From Bradyrhizobium sp. 138 (GTDB lineage: Bacteria; Pseudomonadota; Alphaproteobacteria; Rhizobiales; Xanthobacteraceae), in NCBI RefSeq assembly GCF_023074075.1, contig NZ_JADPKT010000097.1, positions 18,898 through 82,897 of the forward strand: a stretch of DNA of 64,000 bases. Direction: 5' to 3'. Position numbers and translations under genes: made by a program. The notes under the pieces are model-generated. The model ran no database searches. It had not been told where the DNA came from and saw only the letters and a list, made by a program, of their open reading frames with translations. Numbering within the stretch: the stretch's first letter is position 1; every line of letters starts with the position of its first letter. Below, in pieces: positions 1 through 8,018 of the stretch.

Positions 1-1
1 G

Positions 2-439
2 TTGGCGAGAGCGATTGAAGGTATCCCGCCGCGCTTATTTCCTGATAAGAGCAATAAGCATTTGTATGCGGAATTTGAGGCATTAAATCGCGAAATCGGC
101 GTTATGCATATGCTGGTAAACCTAGTCATTAACGATTGGGTCGGTGATCACATAGAAGCGGACCACATCATCTTACGCATCTCTAAAAAAGATGGATTCA
201 AACTCTACCAGTTTGATCTGGAATTGGAGGCATCGTCCCGGCTCCTCGAACTTGAGAAAGAATTTCCCGATGACAATATTGTTTTGGTGGGCGCCAGAAA
301 CGTCGAAGAAATGAAATCTGCATTCCGGAATTACTTCAACGACGTGAGAGATTTTCTGAGCATGATGGTGCGAGCATACGAGATACTTGATCCAGAGACA
401 CATGCCGCAAGGATGGCTGAATATGGTTTGCAAAAATAA
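2..439 (+). CDS. Hypothetical protein, probably 5'-truncated by the window edge
   Basis: The open frame runs off the left edge, so the TTG at position 2 is probably internal and the true start lies upstream. The 145 visible residues are soluble and charged, with no signal peptide or membrane segment. The C-terminal part (about residues 100-135) looks helical. I do not recognise the family. Base composition is clearly AT-richer than the chromosome right of 5.6 kb, so the gene may belong to horizontally acquired DNA. It ends 12 bases before the first recognisable codons of a decayed cytochrome c gene. Confidence 0.6.
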   Translation: MARAIEGIPPRLFPDKSNKHLYAEFEALNREIGVMHMLVNLVINDWVGDHIEADHIILRISKKDGFKLYQFDLELEASSRLLELEKEFPDDNIVLVGARNVEEMKSAFRNYFNDVRDFLSMMVRAYEILDPETHAARMAEYGLQK

Positions 440-450
440 ACGATTACAAG

Positions 451-839
451 GCGAATGGCCTTGGCAATTGGCATGACAAAGCCCCGGTCGCCGATCTGTC
501 GCTCGGCCATGCGCAGGGTTACGGCTCGGGCTCGGGTCCGATGGACGAAGAGGTCGGCTACAGCTTAAGCCAGCTCCGCGTCCGAAGATATCAGCAGCAT
601 CGTTGCCTACTTGCGCAGCGTGCCGCCGCAGCCCTCGCCCGACCTGCCGGTCACCACCGCGCCGGCCACAGCCGCCTCGCACAAGGACGGCTTCACGGCG
701 CGCGCGGCAGAAAAATTTTGGCCAGCTCTGCGCCAGCTGCCACGTCTTGAGCGGTGAGAGGCCGGTCTCGCCGAATGTCTTGCGGGCTACTCTGAATGGA
801 TTGAAAATCCGCACCTCTGCTTCAATTCCCAAGAGTTAG
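451..839 (+). pseudogene. Decayed c-type cytochrome (dehydrogenase cytochrome subunit) remnant
   Basis: Three successive reading frames join into one recognisable protein. About 451-573 encodes a GHAQGYGSGSGPM-type segment followed by a VGYSLSQ helix. After a frameshift near 573-578 the text continues EDISSIVAYLRSVPPQPSP, typical of the region between heme domains in membrane-dehydrogenase cytochrome c subunits. After a second shift near 700-712 comes FGQLCASCH, a CxxCH heme-binding motif at about 715-742. The reading then degenerates and stops at 839. No start codon and no complete domain survive. The parent was probably a multi-heme cytochrome c of an alcohol/gluconate-type dehydrogenase; that assignment is inference from the motif order. 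Confidence 0.7.
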
Positions 840-1209
840 AGAGCTTTACAGCGACAGAAGATCCTCGCAAAAACATTCAGGACACCCCAGCACTTGATAG
901 AAAGTGAGAGACCTGACCGCGAAGAATACTGGAAAGCGATGACCGACGGCTCTTTGAGGGGCTCGACGCATTATGCGCGCGTTTAGACAAGTCTAATCCC
1001 AACTGAATTTGCAGACCAACCAACCGCAGGGATCGCAAAGAATTGGTTTTCCTGATCGGAGTTTTCGAGCTCAAGCAGCAGGGCACGAAGGCAGCGCAAC
1101 ACATCTTTCTGATGACAACACGCATTTTAACAGTCTAGAGTAGTGGCGGGATAGGCTTCGTCACGGCAGATACATTATCCCGACTCACCAGTCAGAAGAG
1201 GGAGCAACG
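840..1209. other. Intergenic stretch, no gene recognised
   Basis: About 370 bases between the cytochrome remnant and the secreted coiled-coil cassette. Short open frames exist on both strands but none has family-like content or a credible ribosome-binding site. The final 20 bases carry the purine-rich AGAAGAGGGAGC leader of the next gene, and a promoter for the cassette presumably lies here. No convincing -35/-10 pair could be picked by eye. Confidence 0.5.
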
Positions 1210-1629
1210 GTGAATCATTGCCTCAGCTCAAACGAGAGAATGAGGACCTCGGCGGCTCAAGCATTGATCGCTTCGCTTGCGATCTGCGTCTCCCCCGCAG
1301 AAGCATTCGCGCAGACTTACCTCGCCAATCCAAGTGATGCAGTCGGTCAAGGTGAGGGACCTCCAAATTGTCCTCCAGGTACAACTTTTGCGTTACAAAC
1401 AGCTCCGACGACCCAAGTAGGAGGAAAGACGATCTGTATCCAGACGGTCGTCCTTGGGAACGATAGAGTTCATCAAGCCATTCAGCAGCAAGTAGAGGCC
1501 ATGGCTTCTCACGAACAACGGATCAAAGATTTAATCGCGCAGAACGCGATGCTTCAGAACGACATAAGAATTCTGAGCTCGTCCCTTGACGAGCTAAAAG
1601 AGCGCTTCGGCAAACTAGGCCAAAAGTGA
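1210..1629 (+). CDS. Small secreted protein with cysteine pair and C-terminal coiled coil (1 of 3)
   Basis: 139 residues from a GTG start preceded by a good AGAGGGAG ribosome-binding site; an ATG at 1240 is the alternative. The N-terminus looks like a signal peptide ending at about residue 36 (EAFA-QTY). The mature part is a short Gly/Pro-rich segment with two cysteines (NCPPGTTF and TICIQT), then a helix of heptad character from about residue 85 to the end. Its architecture matches two small genes downstream at 4660 and 5054. It is first in a tightly spaced four-gene cassette, 13 bases from the next gene. The function is not recognised; by layout it would be periplasmic or secreted and oligomeric. 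Confidence 0.7.
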   Translation: MNHCLSSNERMRTSAAQALIASLAICVSPAEAFAQTYLANPSDAVGQGEGPPNCPPGTTFALQTAPTTQVGGKTICIQTVVLGNDRVHQAIQQQVEAMASHEQRIKDLIAQNAMLQNDIRILSSSLDELKERFGKLGQK

Positions 1630-1642
1630 TGATTGGTGACAC

Positions 1643-4594
1643 ATGCGACAAATTATTGCGACTACAGTTGCATCCTCCTCAGTGATTCGCCGACTACTCT
1701 GCACAACCGCAATCGCCTCCTATCTCGTTTCACCAGCGAGCGCTGCTGACGAATTGTCGATCGCGCTAGCGGGTATCGAATATGGAGCTTCGGTAGGCAG
1801 CCTTCTTTACACGACCTCTGAAGACAAGCGTAAGATCGAAACAGCGCCCGACGCCTTCAGTAAGCTTGCGCTACGAGTGCAAGCCAAGATCAACGAAGGT
1901 AGAGCATCTTCAAACGTCGTCGCCAGCTACTTCGCAATGCAGACAACGGCGCTGACCTACGCTGCCGCGTTGGATCCCGAACCGTTCTCGAAGGGGACTG
2001 CTGCCGTTGCTGCATGGGGCTCAAAACTTGCGGGTGACGCCATAACGAAGTCCATGCTGGACCAGGCACAAGAGCAGGCTCGCAGCATTTTGGCCCAGGG
2101 TCTAAAGCAAAGCAAACTCAGCAACGATCAGTTACGCGCGATGACGCCCGAGCAACTCCGCGCAAAGGTAGGCGATTTTCAAATCGGTGGCCGCAAGATG
2201 CGGGAGATCCTAGCGGATAATCCACAAGCGCTGTCAATGCTCGAAGCCGAAAGCGTAGACCTTGCAACCAATATCGGCGTCGAGGCCTTGGCTCGAAGTA
2301 CAGCCATCGGTGCCGACGTTAACGCAGTAAAGAGTAAGGTTTCTGCGCTGCAAAAAAACCTTAAAGAATATCAAGACGCCATGACGAGTCGTCTGACTAC
2401 CATAGAGAAGGGTCTTGGTGCTGTAGCTGAGAGTGCTCGCGTTGCTCATGTGAAGATCGACGAGCTCAAACAGCAAGTTGGGGCTAATACTGCCGCTATT
2501 CAAAGTCTCGCTGCTGTTTCGTATAGCGGTTGGAGCACGGATCAAAAGCTACAAGCTGTGCAAAGCGGCCTATTTCCGGAAATTACCGGTGAGACGCGAA
2601 CAAAGCTCACCGAGTCCCTTAAAGCACAACAGTCATTCGAGTCAGCGGTGGCCAATGTTCAATTGGCAGCGAGTAGCTTTGGTAGTCTAGCTACTATCGC
2701 TGGCAACCTCGGGGTTTCATCAGATGTAGTCCAAAAACTTCAAGGTGCGCAGATAGTCGCCGGGAGCGTCGCAAAGTTCGCGACCGGAGATGTTCTTGGC
2801 GGTGTTGCGGGGTTAACATCTCTCGTAGGGCTAGGCGCTCCTGATGCTGCTGCTCAACGGCATGCGGAGACTATGCAGTATTTGCGGCAGGCATTCGCCC
2901 AAGTAAACAAAAAACTCGACGAGATCATCGATCTCCAAACTAGGACTCTTACGGCAATCGTCACTCTGGCGAAAGCTCAGGAGGAATTTAGGCAACAAGT
3001 AACCCGCCAACTCGACCGGATAGAACTCACCGTACTCCAGAATCAGCAAATGCTGCAAAGTATCGTCTTGCAACGGTGGAGTGGCTGTTACGCTCTGTTT
3101 TACGGCTCCACTTTGAACGGACAGTTCTTGATTCCCACTCGGGCCGATCTGGTGAGCTTGCTGAAGACAAACAACTTATCAACGTGGACAGCAGATTGCT
3201 ATCGCACCTTCACGACCTTCCTCGACGCGAATGTCAAGCCGGCGAACTGGGCGGGCGATATCATAGCGGCAAACGACTTCCCGACTGAGCAGATTATCGG
3301 CGACGCCGAGCTACAGAAGGCCATGAAGGCCTATCAATCAGAAAAAGACAGGGCTTATTCGACGGCTCGGGCTTTCTTGCTCCGAGCGCTGCAGGCGCCC
3401 GGTTCTCCGCCGCAGGCTTTAGTACTCGCTCGGCTTATGCAACCCACCGTCGACGTGAATGGGGCGCTAAAACTGAACAACGTTTTGTTCAAAGGGGAAA
3501 CTGTTGATCGATTCAACGCATTCAAATGCAACGATGCGGACCTTTTAGCTGCACCTCTTGTCGATCTCCTTTGTGTGGGCGTCCTGTCCCATTCGGCCAA
3601 AGCACCCGTTAAAGGCCGACTGCAGAATATATTAGGAGCACCGCTTATCGGGCCAAATGCGTTTTGGCTTCTAGATATGGGTGTCAGCCTTTCGACGGTG
3701 GTGGAATTCGCCAATCGCAGTAATGACGGGACTTTCCGGTTTGTCGATCCTGAGCGCTTGACTACATTCGTTTCGACAGGGCCGTCGCCCGAGATGAAAA
3801 CAGCTCTCGGTCAAGGCAAAGGCGTTGAATTACTTGGAAAGCTGCGCTGGTTGTCGGATGCTGCTCTTCTGCAACAGTCGCTCATCTACGGAGACTATCT
3901 CGCGCTGCTGATCGAGCAATGTCTGTACGATCCTGAGAAGAAGGCTCTCGTGACAGATCCGCAGGACCCAGAACGTAAGACGCTCGTACAACTTGGCCTT
4001 GCCGCAATGAAGGCAAATCCAGTTCTAGCGCGCAACGTGTTGATGCTAGCCATGAGACATGCTGTTGAGGACCAACAGGGCGGTGCCGCGAAAGCGCAAG
4101 CCGTGTCATACCAGCAAACGTTTTTTGGGCTCGGCTTAAGTGACTACATCAGCGCAGATACTTGTGGAGGGCTTCCGTTCACGAAGCAAAAATTGACGGA
4201 CATGTTCCCGAACTTTGTTTTTGAGTATCGTGCGACGACCGATGACCACAAATCTGGTCGAAAGAAGGACTGCCCGCTCGAGGTAGGCGAGATCATCTCA
4301 GACGACAAGGCTAGTCCGGGACTAGGCGCGGGCGTTAGCGTAGGTCTCGCCGATTTCTACATCAAAGTTCCATCGCCGATGACGTTGGCTCGCGGCGCGT
4401 TCGAGCAAACGGACGGCCTCCGTCTCGCTCTTGCTTATCGAGACAGAGTTTCACAAGCTTTCCTTGATCGTACAATCGCTGGCACTTTCAAGGCTAGCGT
4501 GGCCGATGCATCGGAACTTCAAAGGGCAGCGCTGGCCTCGCAATTCCTGGGTAAGGCGTGGACCTGGAACGGGCGCGAGAAATCAAAGCAATGA
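1643..4594 (+). CDS. Large secreted coiled-coil protein with a Gly/Ala-rich hydrophobic segment, unknown function
   Basis: 983 residues. A signal peptide ends near residue 34 (SPASA-ADEL). The N-terminal half is helical and lacks cysteine after the signal peptide. It has one long coiled coil at about 225-296, a Gly/Ala-rich hydrophobic segment at about 368-400, and a second coiled coil at about 408-480. The C-terminal half (about 480-983) contains seven cysteines, consistent with disulfides in an oxidising compartment. The helix, hydrophobic segment, helix layout recalls alpha-pore-forming proteins and poorly described bacterial surface proteins; that comparison is inference, since no motif fixes a family. 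It lies 13 bases after the first small secreted gene and 65 before the second, so one operon is likely. G+C is lower than the flanking chromosome. Confidence 0.75.
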   Translation: MRQIIATTVASSSVIRRLLCTTAIASYLVSPASAADELSIALAGIEYGASVGSLLYTTSEDKRKIETAPDAFSKLALRVQAKINEGRASSNVVASYFAMQTTALTYAAALDPEPFSKGTAAVAAWGSKLAGDAITKSMLDQAQEQARSILAQGLKQSKLSNDQLRAMTPEQLRAKVGDFQIGGRKMREILADNPQALSMLEAESVDLATNIGVEALARSTAIGADVNAVKSKVSALQKNLKEYQDAMTSRLTTIEKGLGAVAESARVAHVKIDELKQQVGANTAAIQSLAAVSYSGWSTDQKLQAVQSGLFPEITGETRTKLTESLKAQQSFESAVANVQLAASSFGSLATIAGNLGVSSDVVQKLQGAQIVAGSVAKFATGDVLGGVAGLTSLVGLGAPDAAAQRHAETMQYLRQAFAQVNKKLDEIIDLQTRTLTAIVTLAKAQEEFRQQVTRQLDRIELTVLQNQQMLQSIVLQRWSGCYALFYGSTLNGQFLIPTRADLVSLLKTNNLSTWTADCYRTFTTFLDANVKPANWAGDIIAANDFPTEQIIGDAELQKAMKAYQSEKDRAYSTARAFLLRALQAPGSPPQALVLARLMQPTVDVNGALKLNNVLFKGETVDRFNAFKCNDADLLAAPLVDLLCVGVLSHSAKAPVKGRLQNILGAPLIGPNAFWLLDMGVSLSTVVEFANRSNDGTFRFVDPERLTTFVSTGPSPEMKTALGQGKGVELLGKLRWLSDAALLQQSLIYGDYLALLIEQCLYDPEKKALVTDPQDPERKTLVQLGLAAMKANPVLARNVLMLAMRHAVEDQQGGAAKAQAVSYQQTFFGLGLSDYISADTCGGLPFTKQKLTDMFPNFVFEYRATTDDHKSGRKKDCPLEVGEIISDDKASPGLGAGVSVGLADFYIKVPSPMTLARGAFEQTDGLRLALAYRDRVSQAFLDRTIAGTFKASVADASELQRAALASQFLGKAWTWNGREKSKQ

Positions 4595-4659
4595 ATCGCT
4601 GGACGAAAACTTCTGCCAAGTGTGTGTCCGAGGTTCGAGTGAGTTGATGGAGGCGAGCA

Positions 4660-5010
4660 GTGCGTAATCATATAATCGTCGTCACTACGTTGGCGGGACT
4701 TTCTGGTATACATGGCGAAGCGATCGCCGACGAACTTACTTATCTGGGTGCGCAGCAGTATACTAATCGTGACGCATGCAAGCCTGGGGACTTCACCGTA
4801 TCCAGCGGATGCGGACCGGTCACGGTCGATAATCGACCACTTTGTATTGCAACGTGCTTGCCCAGCGTCAAAATTGGGGACGATCCGGCCATAAAGCAAT
4901 TCAAGGCCCAAACAGACGCCGAAATTGCACAACTCAAGCAGAATCTCAAAACTCTTTCAGAAACAATTGACGCTCTAACCAATCGAGTCGACGATCTAGC
5001 CAATAGATGA
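4660..5010 (+). CDS. Small secreted protein with cysteine cluster and C-terminal coiled coil (2 of 3)
   Basis: 116 residues from a GTG start with GGAGG seven bases upstream, which decides the start. A signal peptide runs to about residue 24 (EAIA-DEL). The short mature domain has four cysteines, including a CGPVTVDNRPLCIATC stretch. From about residue 75 a heptad helix (IAQLKQNLKTLSETID and onward) runs to the C-terminus. The order signal peptide, Cys...Cys-Ile, coiled coil is shared with the small genes at 1210 and 5054, so these look like divergent paralogues. The stop is 43 bases before the ATG of the next gene. Function unknown. Confidence 0.65.
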   Translation: MRNHIIVVTTLAGLSGIHGEAIADELTYLGAQQYTNRDACKPGDFTVSSGCGPVTVDNRPLCIATCLPSVKIGDDPAIKQFKAQTDAEIAQLKQNLKTLSETIDALTNRVDDLANR

Positions 5011-5053
5011 AGAATTATTGCTTCAGGACGCCTTTATCCATGATGGACCTCCA

Positions 5054-5461
5054 ATGAGTAAGAAAGTCGTTTGCTGTATAGTCGCATTGCTCCACAAGCC
5101 CGGTTTGAGATACGCCGCAGCTGCCGGGTTTTGGATTAGCTGCAGTCTACTCGCTGCGACGCCTCCGGCCTCAGCCCAAAACTCTGTCGCGCTGGTGTCA
5201 AGTGGAGCTGGGAAATGCGGAGGAAACCAACCATGGATCCAGTTTCAAGGTGGCGGTTCGACGTGCATGGAGCTGCGCCCGCTGACCCAAGACATAAATC
5301 CAATAGTCAGTCAGCTGGAGGACGCTCAGAAGAAGATTCAAGAGCTAACTGTCGAAAAAACATCGTTAGCCAGTCGGACCTCCCTGTTGGAAAATGATGT
5401 GAAAAAGCTTTCAGAAGCTCTCGACGCGCTGTCAGCACGCTTGGACAAAGCTCCTCAATAG
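5054..5461 (+). CDS. Small secreted protein with cysteine pair and C-terminal coiled coil (3 of 3)
   Basis: 135 residues from the ATG at 5054; a TTG at 5018 would add 12 residues but gives a poorer signal peptide. Residues 1-41 form a signal peptide (ATPPASA-QNS). The mature domain has two cysteines (KCGGNQPW and STCMELRP) around a Gly-rich loop, followed by a coiled coil from about residue 77 ending LSARLDKAPQ. Pattern and size match the small proteins at 1210 and 4660. It is the last gene of the cassette; the next gene is convergent. Function unknown. Confidence 0.65.
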   Translation: MSKKVVCCIVALLHKPGLRYAAAAGFWISCSLLAATPPASAQNSVALVSSGAGKCGGNQPWIQFQGGGSTCMELRPLTQDINPIVSQLEDAQKKIQELTVEKTSLASRTSLLENDVKKLSEALDALSARLDKAPQ

Positions 5462-5620
5462 GTCGTGGCGCAGCGCTGGGATCAAGGTCGTGGTCTTCCA
5501 ATGACCGAAAGGCAGATTTTTGCGGCCGCTGCCCGCGGGGCCCAGCCTAGCGGCGACATCTTGGTCCACGTCTCACGATAGAGGTTGATGTCGCGCGAGT
5601 ATAGAGTATAGCTTCGCGCT

Positions 5621-6445
5621 TCAGCTCAACCAGAACTTCGGCGTTGCCGGCTCCAGCCTTCCGCCAACACGAACCGGTGCAATCTTCAGCGCAAGTCCCG
5701 TCGCGTCATCGGTCTCCACCGCGACGCCGCTGAGCGTCGCAGCACCTGCGGCCGGCTCAAATCTCCCCGACGGAATGCCCGACGTAAACCGCCGCAGCGG
5801 TTCTTCCTTCTGCATGCCGATGATGGAATCGTAGTCTCCGGTCATGCCGGCATCGGTCATGTAGGCAGTGCCGCCGTTGAGGATCTGGTGGTCGGCGGTC
5901 GGCACGTGGGTGTGGGTGCCGACGACGAGGCTGGCGCGGCCGTCGCAGAAGAAGCCGATGCCCTGCTTCTCGCTGCTCGCCTCGCAATGGAAATCGACGA
6001 CGATGGCGTCGGCGGCCACGCCGAGCGGGCAGGCCCCTAACTCGCGCTCCAGCGCCGCGAAGGGATCGTCGAACGGGGTCATGAAGACGCGGCCGAGCGC
6101 GTTGACGACGAGCGCATGCTTGCCGTTCTTGGTCTCGACCAAAGCGGCGCCGCGGCCGGGCGTGCCGCGCGGATAGTTTGCCGGACGCACCAGGCGCTCG
6201 GCGCGCTCGATGAACACCAATGCTTCACGCTGGTCCCAGGAATGGTTGCCGAGCGTCACCGCGTCGGCGCCGGCATCGAGAAACTCCTGATAGATCGCTT
6301 CCGTGATGCCGAAGCCGCCGGCGGAATTCTCGCCGTTGACGACGACGAAATCGAGCGACCAGTCCTTGACCATGCCGGGCAGATATTCGGCGATGGCATT
6401 GCGGCCGCTGCGGCCGACGACATCACCCACGAAGAGAATGCGCAA
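5621..6445 (-). CDS. YmdB-family metallophosphoesterase (TIGR00282)
   Basis: 274 residues, close to family length. Metallophosphoesterase blocks are visible in order: GDVVGRSG (7-14), NGENSAGG (37-44), GNHSWD (66-71), DFHCEA (151-156), GTHTHVPTAD (176-185) and TDAGMTG (197-203). Together they supply the dinuclear metal ligands. Bacillus YmdB acts on 2',3'-cyclic nucleotides and influences biofilm and RNA turnover; the role in alphaproteobacteria is less clear. The start ATG lies inside the 3' end of the 5-FCL gene (23-base overlap), so the two are translationally coupled. Confidence 0.9.
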   Translation of the reverse strand: MRILFVGDVVGRSGRNAIAEYLPGMVKDWSLDFVVVNGENSAGGFGITEAIYQEFLDAGADAVTLGNHSWDQREALVFIERAERLVRPANYPRGTPGRGAALVETKNGKHALVVNALGRVFMTPFDDPFAALERELGACPLGVAADAIVVDFHCEASSEKQGIGFFCDGRASLVVGTHTHVPTADHQILNGGTAYMTDAGMTGDYDSIIGMQKEEPLRRFTSGIPSGRFEPAAGAATLSGVAVETDDATGLALKIAPVRVGGRLEPATPKFWLS

Positions 6446-7019
6446 CTTCAGAACTCCGGAAATCGAACACGTCGGATTCCGTTAGCACATAATCCAGCGC
6501 GACGTCGTGCGCCAATGCCGGAACCGCCTTGATCTCCTGCGCTGCAAAAGCAAGCCCGATGCCGACGATATTCTTGGTCTTGCGCAAATGCGCGAAGGTG
6601 AAATCGTAATGCCCCGCACCGTAGCCGATGCGGTGGCCGAGACGATCGAACGCGGCGAGCGGCGTCAGCATGACGTCGGGGATGACTTCGGCCGCTGCCG
6701 GCGATGGCTCGGGAATGCCGAGCGGACCGAGCATCAGGCGATCGTTCGGATGGAAGAGACGGAAGATCAGCGATTGGCCGCGTGCGGTGACGCAAGGCAA
6801 CGCGAGCTTGGCCCCCTGCTCCGCGAGCCTCGTGAGCAGCGGCATCGGATCGATCTCGCTGCGGATCGGCGAATAGCCGGAGACGATGCTGCCCGGCAGC
6901 AGGTCGAACGGCAGCCCGCGCTTGGCGAGCTTGGCAGCGGCGGCGCTGCGCTTCTTCTCGCTCAGCGCGTCACGTGCCGCGAGGGCTTTGGCACGGAGTT
7001 CGGCTTTCGTATTGGACAT
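6423..7019 (-). CDS. 5-formyltetrahydrofolate cyclo-ligase
   Basis: 198 residues. The enzyme converts 5-formyl-THF to 5,10-methenyl-THF using ATP. Visible family features are the basic N-terminal KAELRAKALAAR (5-16), RSEIDP (53-58), LTPLAAFD (118-125) and the ATP/Mg loop GYGAGHYD (132-139). It lies downstream of zapA with a probable 6S RNA gene between them, the classic ygfA/zapA/6S neighbourhood. It overlaps the following ymdB-like gene by 23 bases. Confidence 0.92.
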   Translation of the reverse strand: MSNTKAELRAKALAARDALSEKKRSAAAAKLAKRGLPFDLLPGSIVSGYSPIRSEIDPMPLLTRLAEQGAKLALPCVTARGQSLIFRLFHPNDRLMLGPLGIPEPSPAAAEVIPDVMLTPLAAFDRLGHRIGYGAGHYDFTFAHLRKTKNIVGIGLAFAAQEIKAVPALAHDVALDYVLTESDVFDFRSSEVAHSLRG

Positions 7020-7070
7020 GCGCGTTGGTCCCCCACGTCATCACTCGCCTTGTGCGCCCTTGCGCACTGA

Positions 7071-7140
7071 TGCGGGTGATCCAGTATTCCAGAGGCGGTC
7101 GTGATTCACACAAAGGCCGCGGCGTACTGGATGCCCGCCC
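7071..7140. repeat. Bradyrhizobium-type palindromic repeat (CCAGTATTCCAGAG family)
   Basis: CCAGTA at 7081-7086 pairs with TACTGG at 7125-7130, enclosing CCAGAGGCGG and CCGCGGCG arms. The flanking words GATCCAGTATTCCAGAG and GCGTACTGGATGCCCGCC are ones I associate with intergenic repeats scattered through Bradyrhizobium chromosomes. It lies between the 5-FCL gene and the probable 6S RNA. Confidence 0.55.
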
Positions 7141-7199
7141 TCGAGCGCCAATGCGCAACCAGGGGAGCACGACACCTGTCGAACTGGCCGCAGTCGTTC

Positions 7200-7350
7200 A
7201 ACAAGCACAAACCAAGCAAACAAAAGTGCGAAGCCGCGGACGCCGTTGAAGCACTCGATCCCGGAGTTCCCTACGAAAGTAGGTGGGCACCATATGTCCG
7301 GGCCCACGGACCCGGCCAGGGACAGTTCCCTAAAGGATCGATAAGGCCCC
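7200..7350 (-). ncRNA. ssrS: Probable 6S RNA (SsrS), ends approximate
   Basis: The position between zapA (upstream) and the 5-FCL gene (downstream) on the same strand is where 6S RNA is commonly found. On the minus strand a closing stem can form between CGATCC (7340-7335) and GGATCG (7261-7256). Inside it are a 5' side hairpin AGGGA-ACTG-TCCCT (7331-7318), an apical stem GTGGGC/GCCCAC (7307-7302 with 7289-7284), and a small hairpin CTAC-TTTC-GTAG (7282-7271) on the 3' side of the central bubble, a known 6S trait. A CATATAT box (7361-7355) fits a -10 element just upstream. The 3' end past a U-rich stretch near 7205 is a guess. No protein-like frame here is credible. Confidence 0.6.
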
Positions 7351-7446
7351 GGGGATATATGGCTCCTGACGCGCGTCGCAGCCTCGCTCGGGCAATGTAA
7401 CAACGATACTGACGAATCGCCAGCCCAACCGGCGGCTTCGTTGTCG

Positions 7447-7595
7447 TCTCCCAGCGGGGAGAGGTCGGATTGGTTTGGCGCGCAATTGCGCGCCTGAGCA
7501 ATCCGGGTGAGGGGCCGCGGGATTCAGTGGGACCGTAAGCCCTCACCCGGATCGCATCTTTCGATGCGATCCGACCTCTCCCTTTGGGAGAGGTG
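7447..7595. repeat. Mosaic palindromic repeat, CTCTCCC/GGGAGAGGT family, copy 1
   Basis: The element begins CTCCCAGCGGGGAGAGGTCGG and ends CCGACCTCTCCCTTTGGGAG, with inner GGGTGAGGGGCC and GCCCTCACCCGGAT arms, so it folds as nested inverted repeats. A second copy with the same modules lies at 14424-14542 and a degenerate one at 36461-36511. It sits immediately downstream of zapA. It is probably a non-coding REP/RIME-like element; no transposase is associated. Confidence 0.75.
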
Positions 7596-7634
7596 AAGAC
7601 CGTCGCCGGCTCGCACCGCTCGTTCCAACCACCG

Positions 7635-8018
7635 TCAGCCGATCGCAATCCCGTTGCCCACGGTCCGGTTCAGGACCTGGGTCGACTTCTCGATGCGTTC
7701 GGCCGCCGCGTTCAGGGCGTTCACCACGGCGGTCTGCGTCATCCTGGCGCGCTCGACGGCGGCGTTGCGGAAATCGCGAAGCTCGGTCAGCTCCTGCTCC
7801 ATGGTGCGGACACGGTTGCCGACGTCGACCAGTTCGTCGCAGACGGTCAGCGCCGCCATCACGGTGAGGCGCGCATCGCCGATCTCGCCGAATTTTCCGC
7901 GCAGCGACTGAATGCGAGTTTCCAGGCTTTCGGCGAGCTTGAGCAGCCGCACCTCCTGGCCCTCCTCGCAGGCCATGCGGTATTGCCGGCCATTGATGGT
8001 GACGTTGATGTGGCTCAT
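7635..8018 (-). CDS. zapA: Cell division protein ZapA
   Basis: 127 residues, a typical ZapA length. The N-terminal MSHINVTINGRQYRMACEEG matches the beta-strand FtsZ-binding head, followed by a conserved helix (LTVMAALTVCDELVD, about 51-65). A long coiled-coil tail from about residue 68 provides dimer/tetramer assembly. ZapA cross-links FtsZ protofilaments at midcell. Its ATG overlaps the TGA of the upstream DUF4164 gene (ATGA), so the two are coupled. Confidence 0.92.
   Translation of the reverse strand: MSHINVTINGRQYRMACEEGQEVRLLKLAESLETRIQSLRGKFGEIGDARLTVMAALTVCDELVDVGNRVRTMEQELTELRDFRNAAVERARMTQTAVVNALNAAAERIEKSTQVLNRTVGNGIAIG

Noticed and set aside
7041..7403. 120-codon minus-strand open frame between zapA and the 5-FCL gene
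   Set aside because: It crosses the probable 6S RNA and a palindromic repeat and has no protein-like pattern.
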